Assembly (NCBI RefSeq): GCF_000709345.1
Contig: NZ_KL448323.1
Coordinates: 3,676,808-3,740,807 of the forward strand
Source of the DNA: Polaromonas glacialis
Lineage (GTDB): Bacteria > Pseudomonadota > Gammaproteobacteria > Burkholderiales > Burkholderiaceae_C
Length of the DNA stretch: 64,000 nucleotides
Direction of reading: 5' to 3'
How positions within the stretch are numbered: the first letter of the stretch is position 1; each line of letters opens with the position of its first letter. Shown here piece by piece: positions 36,250 through 44,222 of this stretch. The notes beneath the pieces were generated by a model. The model was not told where the DNA came from, ran no database searches, and saw only the letters and a list, made by a program, of their open reading frames with translations. Both the position numbers and the translations under genes were made by a program.

Positions 36250-36741
36250 ATGCATCCCAACCAGACCCGGCTCGACCATTTTTACGCCGCCTTCGCGCGC
36301 CTTGACGCCGACGCCATGGCCGCCTGCTATGCGCCTGATGTGCAGTTCGAGGACGAGGTGTTTACGCTCAGCGGCCACGAGCAGGTCAGCGGCATGTGGC
36401 GCATGCTGTGCGAAGCCACGCAGGCCAGGAATCGCGAAGCCTGGAAACTGAGCTACAGCGGCCTGGAAGCCGACGACCGCCGGGGCAAGGCGCACTGGGA
36501 GGCCGACTACCAGTTCAGCGCCGCAAAGCGCAAGGTACACAACGTCATCGACAGCGTGTTCGAATTCAACGAGGCCGGGCTGATCCAGCGCCAGCGCGAC
36601 CGCTTCAACTTCTGGACCTGGTCGCGCCAGGCGCTGGGCCTGCCCGGCATTTTGCTCGGCTGGAACCCGTCGTTCCGCACCATGGTCAAGCGCCAGGCCG
36701 AGGTCAACCTGGAAAAATACCTGCAAGCGCGCAGGCGCTGA
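36250..36741 (+). CDS. SnoaL/NTF2-like protein
   Basis: 163 aa soluble protein with an NTF2-like cone fold pattern: N-terminal FYAAFARLDADAMAACYAPD, FEDEVFTLSGHEQVSGMWRM, the later strand KVHNVIDSVFEFN and RFNFWTWSRQALGLPG. Such proteins include isomerases, cyclases and proteins of unknown role; no catalytic pair can be assigned. AAGGAAAA lies just upstream of the start. It is followed on the same strand by a membrane protein. Confidence 0.8.
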   Translation: MHPNQTRLDHFYAAFARLDADAMAACYAPDVQFEDEVFTLSGHEQVSGMWRMLCEATQARNREAWKLSYSGLEADDRRGKAHWEADYQFSAAKRKVHNVIDSVFEFNEAGLIQRQRDRFNFWTWSRQALGLPGILLGWNPSFRTMVKRQAEVNLEKYLQARRR

Positions 36742-36811
36742 GCGATGTTCACCTGCAACGCAGACGTGTCATGGCTGCGCAAGGCCGGCGACTTCCTGGG
36801 AGAAGCGGTCC

Positions 36812-37468
36812 ATGGCCCGGACTGACGCGCCCGGCCTGCGGCCGCGTGGCCGCCTGCTGGCCGGCTGGGCCTTGCTGGTCCTGGCCGCTTTGCTCTTGTC
36901 GGGCGTGGCGCCCTATGACCGTAGCACCTGGCTGCTCGAAGTGGCGCCGGTGCTGCTCGCCGCGCCGGTGCTGCTGGCCACCTGGCGCCGCTACCCGCTG
37001 ACCACGCTGCTCTATGGGCTGATCACGCTGCACGCGCTGGTGCTGATCCTGGGCGGCGCCTACACCTATGCGCGCGTGCCACTGGGTTTCTGGCTGCAGG
37101 ACGCGCTGCAGCTGGGCCGCAACCCCTACGACAAGATCGGCCACTTCATGCAGGGGCTGGTGCCGGCGATGGTCGCGCGCGAGGTGCTGCTGCAGCGCGG
37201 CTACCTGACCAGCCGGCGCATGGCGGCGTTCCTGTCGGTGTGCGTCGCCATGGCGATCAGCGCGGTGTACGAACTCGTCGAATGGGCCGCCGCGCTGGCG
37301 CTCGGGCAGGGCGCCGATGAATTCCTGGGCACGCAGGGCGACCCGTGGGACACGCAGTCGGACATGTTCTGGGCGCTGATCGGTGCAACGGTGGCGGTCA
37401 CGCTGCTGCTGCGCTGGCACGACCGGCAGCTCAGGGCGCTGCGCCTGTCGGGCGATGCTATCAAATAA
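36812..37468 (+). CDS. DUF2238 (YjdF-like) membrane protein
   Basis: 218 aa with about six membrane segments. Conserved family stretches are YDKIGHFMQGLVPAMVAREV, SAVYELVEWAAALALG and QGDPWDTQSDMFWALIGA. The function is unknown. Its C-terminus GDAIK and TAA stop lie inside a dispersed repeat (37457-37473), so the repeat has set the end of the protein. Confidence 0.85.
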   Translation: MARTDAPGLRPRGRLLAGWALLVLAALLLSGVAPYDRSTWLLEVAPVLLAAPVLLATWRRYPLTTLLYGLITLHALVLILGGAYTYARVPLGFWLQDALQLGRNPYDKIGHFMQGLVPAMVAREVLLQRGYLTSRRMAAFLSVCVAMAISAVYELVEWAAALALGQGADEFLGTQGDPWDTQSDMFWALIGATVAVTLLLRWHDRQLRALRLSGDAIK

Positions 37469-37525
37469 ATAGCTGACTGTACCCGTGCCTGTTGCGCAAG
37501 AGCCCTGAAACGCATTGAAAAATGC
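37457..37525 (-). repeat. Dispersed repeat copy 7
   Basis: The palindrome GCTATCAAATAAATAGC (37457-37473) comes first, then GTTGCGCAAGAGCCC in the reverse orientation. It supplies the last codons and the stop of the YjdF-like gene. Confidence 0.65.
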
Positions 37526-37642
37526 GTGAATCGCGCTCCCTCCGGGGCCGGTGTGTTTGCGCAGCGCCTTGCAGCGGCGCTGCCCCTCGCAAACGCCCGC
37601 GCGCCCTCGGGAGGCCACGTTCCCCGGCAACCCGGTGAATGC

Positions 37643-37900
37643 TCAGAACGGCGCCGTGGGCCGGGACGGCAGCATGGACATCAGGCCTTCGGCCGCCGCC
37701 TTGTAGGCTTTCAGGCAGGCGGTTCCCACGCTCATGGCCGCTTCGCGTGAAGGATAGGGGTGGTCCGAAGCGTCGATGCAGACCTCGCCAGCCTGCTCCT
37801 GCGCCGACAGCTGCGTGACGATCCAGCAAAAAAGCCCCGGCGACGACTCTTCCACGCGCAAATTGAGCGCGCCGGAAGAAATCTGCGAACGCGCCGTCAT
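37643..37900 (-). CDS. Small protein of unknown function, coupled to DUF3606 gene
   Basis: 85 aa. No domain is recognised. It contains GLFCWIVTQLSAQEQAGEV and a helix near SREAAMSVGTACLKAYKAA. Its ATG overlaps the stop of the preceding DUF3606-like gene (ATGA at 37897-37900), the main argument that it is real. Confidence 0.6.
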   Translation of the reverse strand: MTARSQISSGALNLRVEESSPGLFCWIVTQLSAQEQAGEVCIDASDHPYPSREAAMSVGTACLKAYKAAAEGLMSMLPSRPTAPF

Positions 37901-38091
37901 AGCGCCCGGCCCAGTTCGGTCCCGACATCATGGGCGCCTGTCCCGACCTCCGCCACGGCCATGCGCAGCTCCAGTTCGCTGCATCGCAAGGCAGCCAGCC
38001 AGTAATTCACCGAGGCCGGTTCATTGATGTTGATCGGCTCGTTGGACAGCGCATGAACGTCCGGGGCAAGGCTTGACGAGTTGGGTTGCAT
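37897..38091 (-). CDS. DUF3606-like small protein
   Basis: 64 aa. The segment ININEPASVNYWLAALRCSE followed by ELRMAVAEVGTGAHDV matches the pattern of the DUF3606 family (about 60 aa, function unknown, often near stress genes). The stop overlaps the start of the next gene by 4 bp. Confidence 0.7.
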   Translation of the reverse strand: MQPNSSSLAPDVHALSNEPININEPASVNYWLAALRCSELELRMAVAEVGTGAHDVGTELGRAL

Positions 38092-38428
38092 GGTTTTTTT
38101 CCTGGCCGGTTGAAGAAGGAGGCGCCCAATCTTCTGACAATTATTTTTAACGTCATGTCAGAGACTTCCCCATGAGCTTGCAATCCCTATCGCCCAAGGG
38201 CAATGGGCCAAATGACCTAACCATGGTTAACCAGGACGCCCAGGCACCCCGAAGCCCCGCCCAGGAATGGCGCGAGTGGCCTTGCGCCAGCGCCTTCACC
38301 TTTAAATTGCCATCTGGATCAAAACGATCACTGCGTTGCTTCACCGTGGCCGTTACAGCACGGTCCGCAGCTTCATGTCTAATCCCGGATTGATCTGGAA
38401 ACGGAACCAGGAGGCCTCGCCTACCGTC
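38092..38428. other. Intergenic region, 337 bp
   Basis: It lies between the divergent DUF3606-like gene and the small membrane-protein gene. An AT-rich stretch near 38135-38155 could hold the minus-strand promoter. A perfect 12-bp palindrome TAACCATGGTTA lies at 38218-38229. A 73-codon frame at 38172-38393 has no domain and is not called. Confidence 0.45.
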
Positions 38429-38791
38429 ATGCAAGCACAACAAGCCCACGTCCGCTCCGGCCCGCTGATCGCCATCAAGGCGGCGCACACCCTCGTCTGG
38501 GCGCTTTTTGCCGGCTGCATCGTCGCGATTCCCTTCGCGTCGTGGCGCGGCGAGCACCGCGCCGCCGCCTGGCTGATTGCCATCGTTTTCGTTGAAGTGG
38601 CGGTTCTGGCGCTGAACCGGATGCGCTGCCCGCTCACCGGCTGGGCAGGGCGCTACACCAATGACCGGCGGGATAATTTCGACATCTACCTGCCGCTGTG
38701 GCTGGCCCGGCACAACAAGTCGATTTTTGGCGCGCTCTACGTTGCCGGCGCGGCCTTCGCGCTGGTTCGCTGGCTGCGCGACTCAGGCTAG
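38429..38791 (+). CDS. Small conserved membrane protein
   Basis: 120 aa with two or three membrane helices (LIAIKAAHTLVWALFAG, AAWLIAIVFVEVAVLAL, near-C-terminal FGALYVAGAAFALV). The segment RMRCPLTGWAGRYTNDR, then NFDIYLPLWLARHNK, is conserved-looking in similar proteins I recall, without known role. The start at 38429 has AGGAGG about 14 bases upstream; an ATG at 38375 is the alternative. It converges with the UPF0149 gene after 2 bp. Confidence 0.7.
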   Translation: MQAQQAHVRSGPLIAIKAAHTLVWALFAGCIVAIPFASWRGEHRAAAWLIAIVFVEVAVLALNRMRCPLTGWAGRYTNDRRDNFDIYLPLWLARHNKSIFGALYVAGAAFALVRWLRDSG

Positions 38792-38793
38792 CT

Positions 38794-39612
38794 TCAAGCC
38801 CCGCAGCACTTCTTGTATTTCTTCCCGCTGCCGCAGGAGCACGGGTCGTTGCGCCCCGGCGTGGCTTCCTTGCGGATGGTTTCGACCTTCGGCCCCATGG
38901 TTTTCCACAGCTCGCGCAGGTCGTAGACCGCCCAGATGGCCTCGCCGAAGGCATTGAGCCGGGCGATGCTGGTGCTCGGCGTGCCTTCCTCGCTCAGCGG
39001 CGACACTTCCGGCGCGGCGGCATCGTCCTCGGTCATGGCGACGATGGCCTGCAGCGCGCCGTCGAGCCACTTGGCAGCATCCTTGTCGCGCGGCGCGGCC
39101 CATTCGTCGGACCAGCTTTCGACCGCGAACATGAAGCCCAGCGCCCACACCTGCGCGAACGCCGGCAGGTCTTCCCTGGCGAACGCCGCCTGTTCCTCGG
39201 GCGGCATGTCGGCCACCACGCCGCGAATGTCCATGACCTCGGGGTGGTAGCAGGCGTCGTCCTCCAGCGAATCGACTTCGGCGTCGAGCGCGGTTCCGAC
39301 TTCGGTCCAGCGCTGGTTCCAGAGCGCGAGAAAGCGCTCGCGTTGTTCGTCGCTGGCGAACGAGCCGCTGTCCTCGTCGGGCTCCTCGCCCTCGACCGGC
39401 AGGCCGAGCAGCACGCCCAGGTATTCGTAGGCGGGGATCGGGCGGCGCGAGCAGATCACGGCGGCCATGAAGCCTTCGCAAAATTCCCACTGCGGCGTTT
39501 CGTCGTAGCGGCTGCGCATATCGTCGAGGATGGCGTCGAGTTCGTCGAAGGCCTCGGTTTCCATCCACGGGGTGTCTAGCGGCTTCACAGGGTCAAGGTC
39601 AGGGTGTGTCAT
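38794..39612 (-). CDS. UPF0149/YecA family protein with SEC-C zinc motif
   Basis: 272 aa. The N-terminal half matches the UPF0149 pattern (WEFCEGFMAAVICSRRPIP, EYLGVLLG). The last 20 residues form a SEC-C zinc-binding motif: GRNDPCSCGSGKKYKKCC, as in SecA. This suggests ribosome- or SecA-related proteostasis, by analogy to YecA of E. coli. The start at 39612 has AGGA upstream; a longer frame to 39690 is not supported. Confidence 0.85.
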   Translation of the reverse strand: MTHPDLDPVKPLDTPWMETEAFDELDAILDDMRSRYDETPQWEFCEGFMAAVICSRRPIPAYEYLGVLLGLPVEGEEPDEDSGSFASDEQRERFLALWNQRWTEVGTALDAEVDSLEDDACYHPEVMDIRGVVADMPPEEQAAFAREDLPAFAQVWALGFMFAVESWSDEWAAPRDKDAAKWLDGALQAIVAMTEDDAAAPEVSPLSEEGTPSTSIARLNAFGEAIWAVYDLRELWKTMGPKVETIRKEATPGRNDPCSCGSGKKYKKCCGA

Positions 39613-39725
39613 GGTGTTCGGTCCTGAGCCTTGGGCAAGGCTCTTATGATTAAAGTGTAGCTTCCGCGCCTTTGCGCTTGCCGTCTTCACGCCCGCCAGG
39701 GCCGCCGTTCCCAGAAATCCATTCC

Positions 39726-41456
39726 ATGCTCCAGCGACTCAAGACCCTGGTTCCCGTCCGTTACGCCGCCCTGGGGCTCGGCCTTTGCGGCCTGCTGCTG
39801 GCGCTGGCCCGCCTGGCGTTGTGGGGCGGCGGCTGGCCGGCTGCGCTGGCGCTGCTCGCCTGCGCTTGCATCGTCGCGCTGGGCCTGCATGACCTGCGCC
39901 AACCCCAGCACGCCATTTTGCGCAATTACCCGGTGATTGGCCACCTGCGCTTTTTGCTGGAATACATCCGGCCCGAAATCCGCCAGTATTTCATCGAGAG
40001 CGACCGCGAAGCCACGCCGTTTTCCCGCGCCCAGCGCTCGCTGGTCTACCAGCGCGCCAAGGGCGAGCCCGACAACCGGCCGTTCGGCACGCAGCTTGAC
40101 GTGGGCCGGCAGGGCTACGAATGGGTCAACCATTCGATGGCGCCCACCAGGCTGCCGACGCACGACTTTCGCGTCTGGATTGGCGGCGCGCCCGGCCAGC
40201 CCAGCGTATCGGCCCAGCCCTGCACCCAGCCCTACCATGCCAGCGTGTTCAACATCTCGGCGATGAGCTTTGGCGCGCTGTCGGCCAATGCGATTCTGGC
40301 GCTCAACCAGGGCGCGAAGATGGGCGGCTTTGCGCACGACACCGGCGAAGGCTCGATCTCGGCGCACCACCGGGTCCACGGTGGCGACCTGATCTGGGAA
40401 ATCGGCTCGGGCTATTTTGGCTGCCGCCACGACGACGGCAGTTTCAGCGAGGAACGCTTCGTGGCGAATGCCGCCGATCCGCAGGTCAAGCTGATCGAAC
40501 TCAAGATGAGCCAGGGCGCCAAGCCCGGCCACGGCGGCATTTTGCCCGGCCCGAAGGTGACGGTTGAGATCGCGGCCGCGCGTGGCGTGCCGGCCGGCCA
40601 GGACTGCATCTCGCCCGCCAGCCACGGCGCGTTCTCGACGCCGGTCGAGATGATGCAGTTCATCGCCCGGCTGCGCACCTTGTCGGGCGGCAAGCCGACC
40701 GGCTTCAAGCTGTGCATCGGCCATCCGTGGGAATGGTTCGCCCTCGTCAAGGCGATGCTGGAGACCGGCATCACGCCCGACTTCATCGTGGTCGATGGCG
40801 CCGAGGGCGGCACTGGTGCGGCGCCGCTCGAATTCAGTGACCATGTGGGCGCGCCGCTGCAGGAAGGCCTGCTGCTGGTCCACAACACGCTGGTCGGCGT
40901 CAATTTGCGCAGCCGCGTGTCGATCGGTGCGGCCGGCAAGGTCACCAGCGCCTTCGACATCGTGCGCCTAATGGCACTGGGCGCCGACTGGTGCAACGCC
41001 GGGCGCGGCTTCATGATGGCGCTGGGCTGCATCCAGGCGCAGACCTGCCACACCGGCCGCTGCCCGACCGGCGTGACCACGCAGGACCCGCTGCGCCAGC
41101 AGGCGCTGGTGGTGCCCGACAAGGCCGCCCGGGTGCGCAACTTTCACCGCAGCACGCTGCATGCGCTGCAGGAACTGGTGCAGGCCGCCGGGCTGTGCCA
41201 CCCGAGCGAGGTCAATGCCCACCACATCGTTCGCCGCCTGACCGACACCGAGGTGCGGCTGCTGAGCAACCTGATTTTGCAGGTCGTGCCCGGCGCGCTG
41301 CTCGGGCCGATGCAGGACCAGCACAATGTCTTTCGCCTGTACTGGCCGATGGCCAGCGCGCACAGTTTCCAGGCCAGCCGCCCGGCGGTCAGCGCCAGCG
41401 GGCCGCCGGTGCATGCGGACGGTGCGCTTGAGGCGGCGCCCGCGACCCGCGCCTGA
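39726..41456 (+). CDS. FMN-binding glutamate synthase-like protein
   Basis: 576 aa. Two membrane helices at the N-terminus (about 10-60) precede a glutamate synthase central/FMN domain: FNISAMSFGALSANAILALN, GEGSISAHHRVHGGDLIWEI, KPGHGGILPGPKVTVEIA, FIVVDGAEGGTGAAPLEF and a cysteine cluster CHTGRCPTG. There is no amidotransferase domain, so it is not a complete GltB; the electron donor and true reaction are unknown. The inner start at 39726 is used. Confidence 0.85.
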   Translation: MLQRLKTLVPVRYAALGLGLCGLLLALARLALWGGGWPAALALLACACIVALGLHDLRQPQHAILRNYPVIGHLRFLLEYIRPEIRQYFIESDREATPFSRAQRSLVYQRAKGEPDNRPFGTQLDVGRQGYEWVNHSMAPTRLPTHDFRVWIGGAPGQPSVSAQPCTQPYHASVFNISAMSFGALSANAILALNQGAKMGGFAHDTGEGSISAHHRVHGGDLIWEIGSGYFGCRHDDGSFSEERFVANAADPQVKLIELKMSQGAKPGHGGILPGPKVTVEIAAARGVPAGQDCISPASHGAFSTPVEMMQFIARLRTLSGGKPTGFKLCIGHPWEWFALVKAMLETGITPDFIVVDGAEGGTGAAPLEFSDHVGAPLQEGLLLVHNTLVGVNLRSRVSIGAAGKVTSAFDIVRLMALGADWCNAGRGFMMALGCIQAQTCHTGRCPTGVTTQDPLRQQALVVPDKAARVRNFHRSTLHALQELVQAAGLCHPSEVNAHHIVRRLTDTEVRLLSNLILQVVPGALLGPMQDQHNVFRLYWPMASAHSFQASRPAVSASGPPVHADGALEAAPATRA

Positions 41457-41478
41457 AGACTGTTGGCCGAAATTTTTT

Positions 41479-41545
41479 GCTATGAATTAAATAGCTTTAT
41501 GCGCCCACTGGATATGCGCAAACGGCATTTTTTATAAGTAATTGA
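41479..41545 (-). repeat. Dispersed repeat copy 8
   Basis: The palindrome GCTATGAATTAAATAGC (41479-41495) is followed by ATGCGCCCACTGGATATGCG and AACGGCATTTTTT. It lies 23 bp after the glutamate synthase-like gene. The palindrome is identical to copy 9. Confidence 0.75.
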
Positions 41546-41588
41546 GGCTTTTCCTTGCTTGGCATCCAAGGGCTGGCGCATGACGGAC

Positions 41589-41879
41589 TCAGTAAAACGC
41601 GTCATGGTCACCCACGTTCACTGGAATGATTTGCCCGTCCTGGATCAGCAATTCCAGCGTGATGCGGTAGGACAGGTTGATGGACACCGAATGCAGCCCT
41701 TCAAACTTGCCGCGCAAGGCATGCAGGCGCAGCGAAGGGTGAAACGGATTGGCCTCCAGCAACTGCAAGGTCTTCAGGTAATGCTGGCGTAAATCGGGAT
41801 GCTGCTTCAGAAACCGAGCGGCGCGGCGGTTGTAGTGCTCGGTGAAAACCAGGGAAAAGGGCTGTCTTGGCAAATTCAC
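41589..41879 (-). CDS. RelE/ParE-superfamily toxin
   Basis: 96 aa basic protein with the RelE-like pattern FTEHYNRRAARFLKQHPDLR, LHALRGKFEGLHSVSINLSY and GDHDAFY at the C-terminus. The GTG start at 41879 overlaps the antitoxin stop (GTGA), the usual coupling of such pairs; the longer ATG frame overlaps the antitoxin and is rejected. It would act as an mRNA interferase or gyrase poison, by family. Confidence 0.8.
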   Translation of the reverse strand: MNLPRQPFSLVFTEHYNRRAARFLKQHPDLRQHYLKTLQLLEANPFHPSLRLHALRGKFEGLHSVSINLSYRITLELLIQDGQIIPVNVGDHDAFY

Positions 41880-42130
41880 AGTGAATCCAGGCGAGCCAGG
41901 TGCGCGGCCGGCGACTCCTGGACCACCCGCCCGGCGGCCAGGTCGGCGCGGGTCTGGGCCAGCGCCGCATCCAGTTCGCATTCGCGCAGGTAATGGTAGT
42001 GCGCGATATCCATCACTACAAACCGGTCCTTGCCGCGTACCGACACCATGGCCTCGGGCGCTGAACTGAGGGCCAGCTCAATGGCGGAAATGCCTTTGGT
42101 TTTTAAATCGTTGGCGCTGATGTGGGACAT
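41876..42130 (-). CDS. Phd/YefM-like antitoxin
   Basis: 84 aa. The N-terminal SANDLKTKGISAIELALS and VSVRGKDRFVVMDIAHYHYL fit the prevent-host-death fold that binds DNA. The acidic C-terminal tail (ELDAALAQTRADLAAGR) would wrap the toxin. AGGAG lies eight bases before the ATG. It precedes and overlaps the toxin gene. Confidence 0.8.
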   Translation of the reverse strand: MSHISANDLKTKGISAIELALSSAPEAMVSVRGKDRFVVMDIAHYHYLRECELDAALAQTRADLAAGRVVQESPAAHLARLDSL

Positions 42131-42150
42131 GCCGGAACTCCTGAAAATGT

Positions 42151-42180
42151 ATTTAGCGTACTTTAAATCATACGATAAAT
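42151..42180. promoter_or_regulatory. Inverted-repeat operator upstream of toxin-antitoxin pair
   Basis: ATTTAGCGTA and TACGATAAAT are inverted repeats matching at 9 of 10 positions around a 10-bp AT-rich spacer, 21 bp before the antitoxin start. The position and symmetry suit autorepression by the antitoxin complex. Confidence 0.5.
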
Positions 42181-42291
42181 CACATTGTAAAGCCGGCTAT
42201 CCACGAGAATCCTGCGTTGCAGGTCTGGTTTCTCCTGCCCTTGGAGGCACGAAACAAGGCCTTGAATCAGATCACGGCAGTTTTCCAGTTT

Positions 42292-42352
42292 GCTATGAAT
42301 TAAATAGCTATCTGCGCCCGAACACCATGCGCCAGCAGCCTTTTTGACATCG
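42292..42352 (-). repeat. Dispersed repeat copy 9, forms 3' end of PIN gene
   Basis: The palindrome GCTATGAATTAAATAGC (42292-42308) is followed by TCTGCGCCCGAACACC and GCAGCCTTTTTGACATC. Read on the minus strand it encodes the last residues RAQIAI and the stop of the PIN protein. Confidence 0.7.
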
Positions 42353-42767
42353 AAAGCACGTGCCGGTCCTTGCTCAGCAGCAGGGTCTGGCCGGCCACCG
42401 CCAGGTCGATGAACTTCTGGTCGTCGGGGTCGCTGCAGTTCAGGCGCGCCTTGACGGCAACGTCGAGCAGGCGGGCGTGGCGGTCGAACGCGGCCAGCAC
42501 GTCGCCGGCGCTGAGCCGGTAGAACGCCAGGCGCGGCACGATCTGCGGGTAGTCCAGCACGCGGGCGAGTTCGTCGCGCATCGGCTGGGTGGCAATCCAG
42601 TCGAGTTCGCCGGTTTCCAGCGCTTTCTTGATCGGTTTCGCGGCTGCATCGGCGAAAACGAAGATGTCCAGAATGATGTTGGTGTCGATGACGACCGGCT
42701 GCCTGGGCGCATCGGCCGGCAATGGCGCGGCCCCGGCATCATCCTGCGCTGCATCCGCCTTCAGCAT
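42300..42767 (-). CDS. PIN-domain toxin-like protein (COG1569 type)
   Basis: 155 aa. PIN nuclease acidic residues are visible: Asp in VVIDTNIILD, Glu in RDELARVL, the DPDD cluster in CSDPDDQKFIDLA and Asp in LSKDRHVL. The start ATG at 42767 overlaps the methyltransferase stop (TGATG). No antitoxin gene is adjacent. The C-terminal codons and the TAA lie in a dispersed repeat. Confidence 0.82.
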   Translation of the reverse strand: MLKADAAQDDAGAAPLPADAPRQPVVIDTNIILDIFVFADAAAKPIKKALETGELDWIATQPMRDELARVLDYPQIVPRLAFYRLSAGDVLAAFDRHARLLDVAVKARLNCSDPDDQKFIDLAVAGQTLLLSKDRHVLSMSKRLLAHGVRAQIAI

Positions 42768-44173
42768 CACGCTTTGGACGCATCAGCCGGCTTGCCGCGC
42801 GCCGAGCCGGCAACCATGTCGAAGCGGAACAGCCGGCATTCAATCGGGCCGTTCCACATCGGCACGCGGCGCGATTCCTTCAGGCGCATCTTGCCCGGCA
42901 ATTTCAGGTCGGGCGTGAGGACGTGGGCGGTCCAGCCGGCGTAGTTTTTCTTCCAGTGCGCGGCCAGCTGCGGAAAGAAGTCCGACGCTTCCTCGCCCCA
43001 GGCGTTTTGCGCCTGCTCGCGGCCGGGGTTGGCCGAGCGGTCGCGCGGCGGCTCGAAGCCTGTTTCATCGCGGCTGTCGTGCTCGTTGCGTTCATGGCGG
43101 CCCGAGCGCATGTCGCGTTCCTGGCGCACCACCGGCTGGCCGAATTCATCGACGCTCTGACCCTGGAATTGCGAACGCCGCTGCTCGCGCTGCTGCACGC
43201 CGCTGGTGCCGGCCACGCCCGCCACGTCGATGCGCTCGCCGTACGGCGGGTTCACCAGCATCACGCCGCTTGGCGCGGGCGGCATGCGCTGCAGCGCGTC
43301 GCCGCCGCGCACCTGCACCGCATGCGCGACGCCGGCGCGTTCGGCATTGCGCTCGGCAAAGTCCACCATGCGGAAGGACACATCGCTGCCGAACACCGGC
43401 GCCGTGGGTTCGGTAATCGCCGCTTCGGCCTGGTCGAGCAGGCCTTCCCACACGTGGCCCTGGAAGGGCAAATACTTCTGGAAGGCAAAGCGGCGGTTGA
43501 TGCCCGGCGCGATGTTGCAGGCGATCTGTGCGGCCTCGATGACGATGGTGCCCGAGCCGCAGCACGGGTCGTACAGCGGCACGCCGTCCTTGCACAGCTG
43601 GTCCCAGCCGCTGGCGGCGATCATCGCGGCGGCCAGCGTTTCCTTCAGCGGCGCGTCGCCCTTGTCCTCGCGCCAGCCGCGCTTGAACAGCGGCTCGCCC
43701 GAGGTGTCGATGTACACCGTCACCGTGTCGGTGGTCAGGTGGACATACACGCGCACGTCGGGCCAGCGGGTATCGACGCTGGGGCGCACGTCGTTGAACT
43801 TGTGGCGGAAGCGGTCGGCAATCGCATCCTTGATCTTCAGCGCGGCAAAGTTCAGGCTTTGCAGCGGGCTGTGCTGGGCGGTGATCTCGACCTTGAAGGT
43901 CTGCGCGGGCGTGAACCAGATTTCCCAGGCGACGCTGGCCGCCGCGTTGTACAGGTCCTGCTCGCTGCGGTAGGTGCCGTGCTGCAACTCGATCAGCACG
44001 CGCTGGGCCAGGCGGCTGTGCAGGTTGAGCTGCAGCGCCTCGCGCCACGAGCCCTGCAGCTGCACGCCGGCGCGCCAGGCCTTGCCTTCAATGCCGGTGA
44101 TGCGCCGGACTTCGGCGGCCAGCAGGTTCTCGACGCCGGCGGCGCAGGGGAGGAAGAGTTGGAGTTGGTTCAT
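42767..44173 (-). CDS. rlmL: THUMP-domain rRNA (guanine-N2) methyltransferase, RlmL-like
   Basis: 468 aa. The N-terminal THUMP RNA-binding domain (about 45-155) is followed by a Rossmann methyltransferase with LYDPCCGSGTIVIEAA (SAM site) and the catalytic LVNPPYGER. It likely methylates 23S rRNA G2445, as the N-terminal half of E. coli RlmL does; target specificity is inferred. Between NPPYGER and FFPQLAAHW there is an insertion of about 85 hydrophilic residues rich in Arg, Glu and Gln, not typical of the family. The PIN gene follows by a 1-bp overlap. Confidence 0.85.
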   Translation of the reverse strand: MNQLQLFLPCAAGVENLLAAEVRRITGIEGKAWRAGVQLQGSWREALQLNLHSRLAQRVLIELQHGTYRSEQDLYNAAASVAWEIWFTPAQTFKVEITAQHSPLQSLNFAALKIKDAIADRFRHKFNDVRPSVDTRWPDVRVYVHLTTDTVTVYIDTSGEPLFKRGWREDKGDAPLKETLAAAMIAASGWDQLCKDGVPLYDPCCGSGTIVIEAAQIACNIAPGINRRFAFQKYLPFQGHVWEGLLDQAEAAITEPTAPVFGSDVSFRMVDFAERNAERAGVAHAVQVRGGDALQRMPPAPSGVMLVNPPYGERIDVAGVAGTSGVQQREQRRSQFQGQSVDEFGQPVVRQERDMRSGRHERNEHDSRDETGFEPPRDRSANPGREQAQNAWGEEASDFFPQLAAHWKKNYAGWTAHVLTPDLKLPGKMRLKESRRVPMWNGPIECRLFRFDMVAGSARGKPADASKA

Positions 44174-44222
44174 GACAGGCTTTAATGTTGCGTGATGCCC
44201 GGCCGTTCGCGCCGGGCGTTGG

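Noticed and set aside
38172..38393. 73-codon frame in the 38.1-38.4 kb gap
   Set aside because: No recognisable family, weak start context and overlap with the more credible 38429 gene region's leader.
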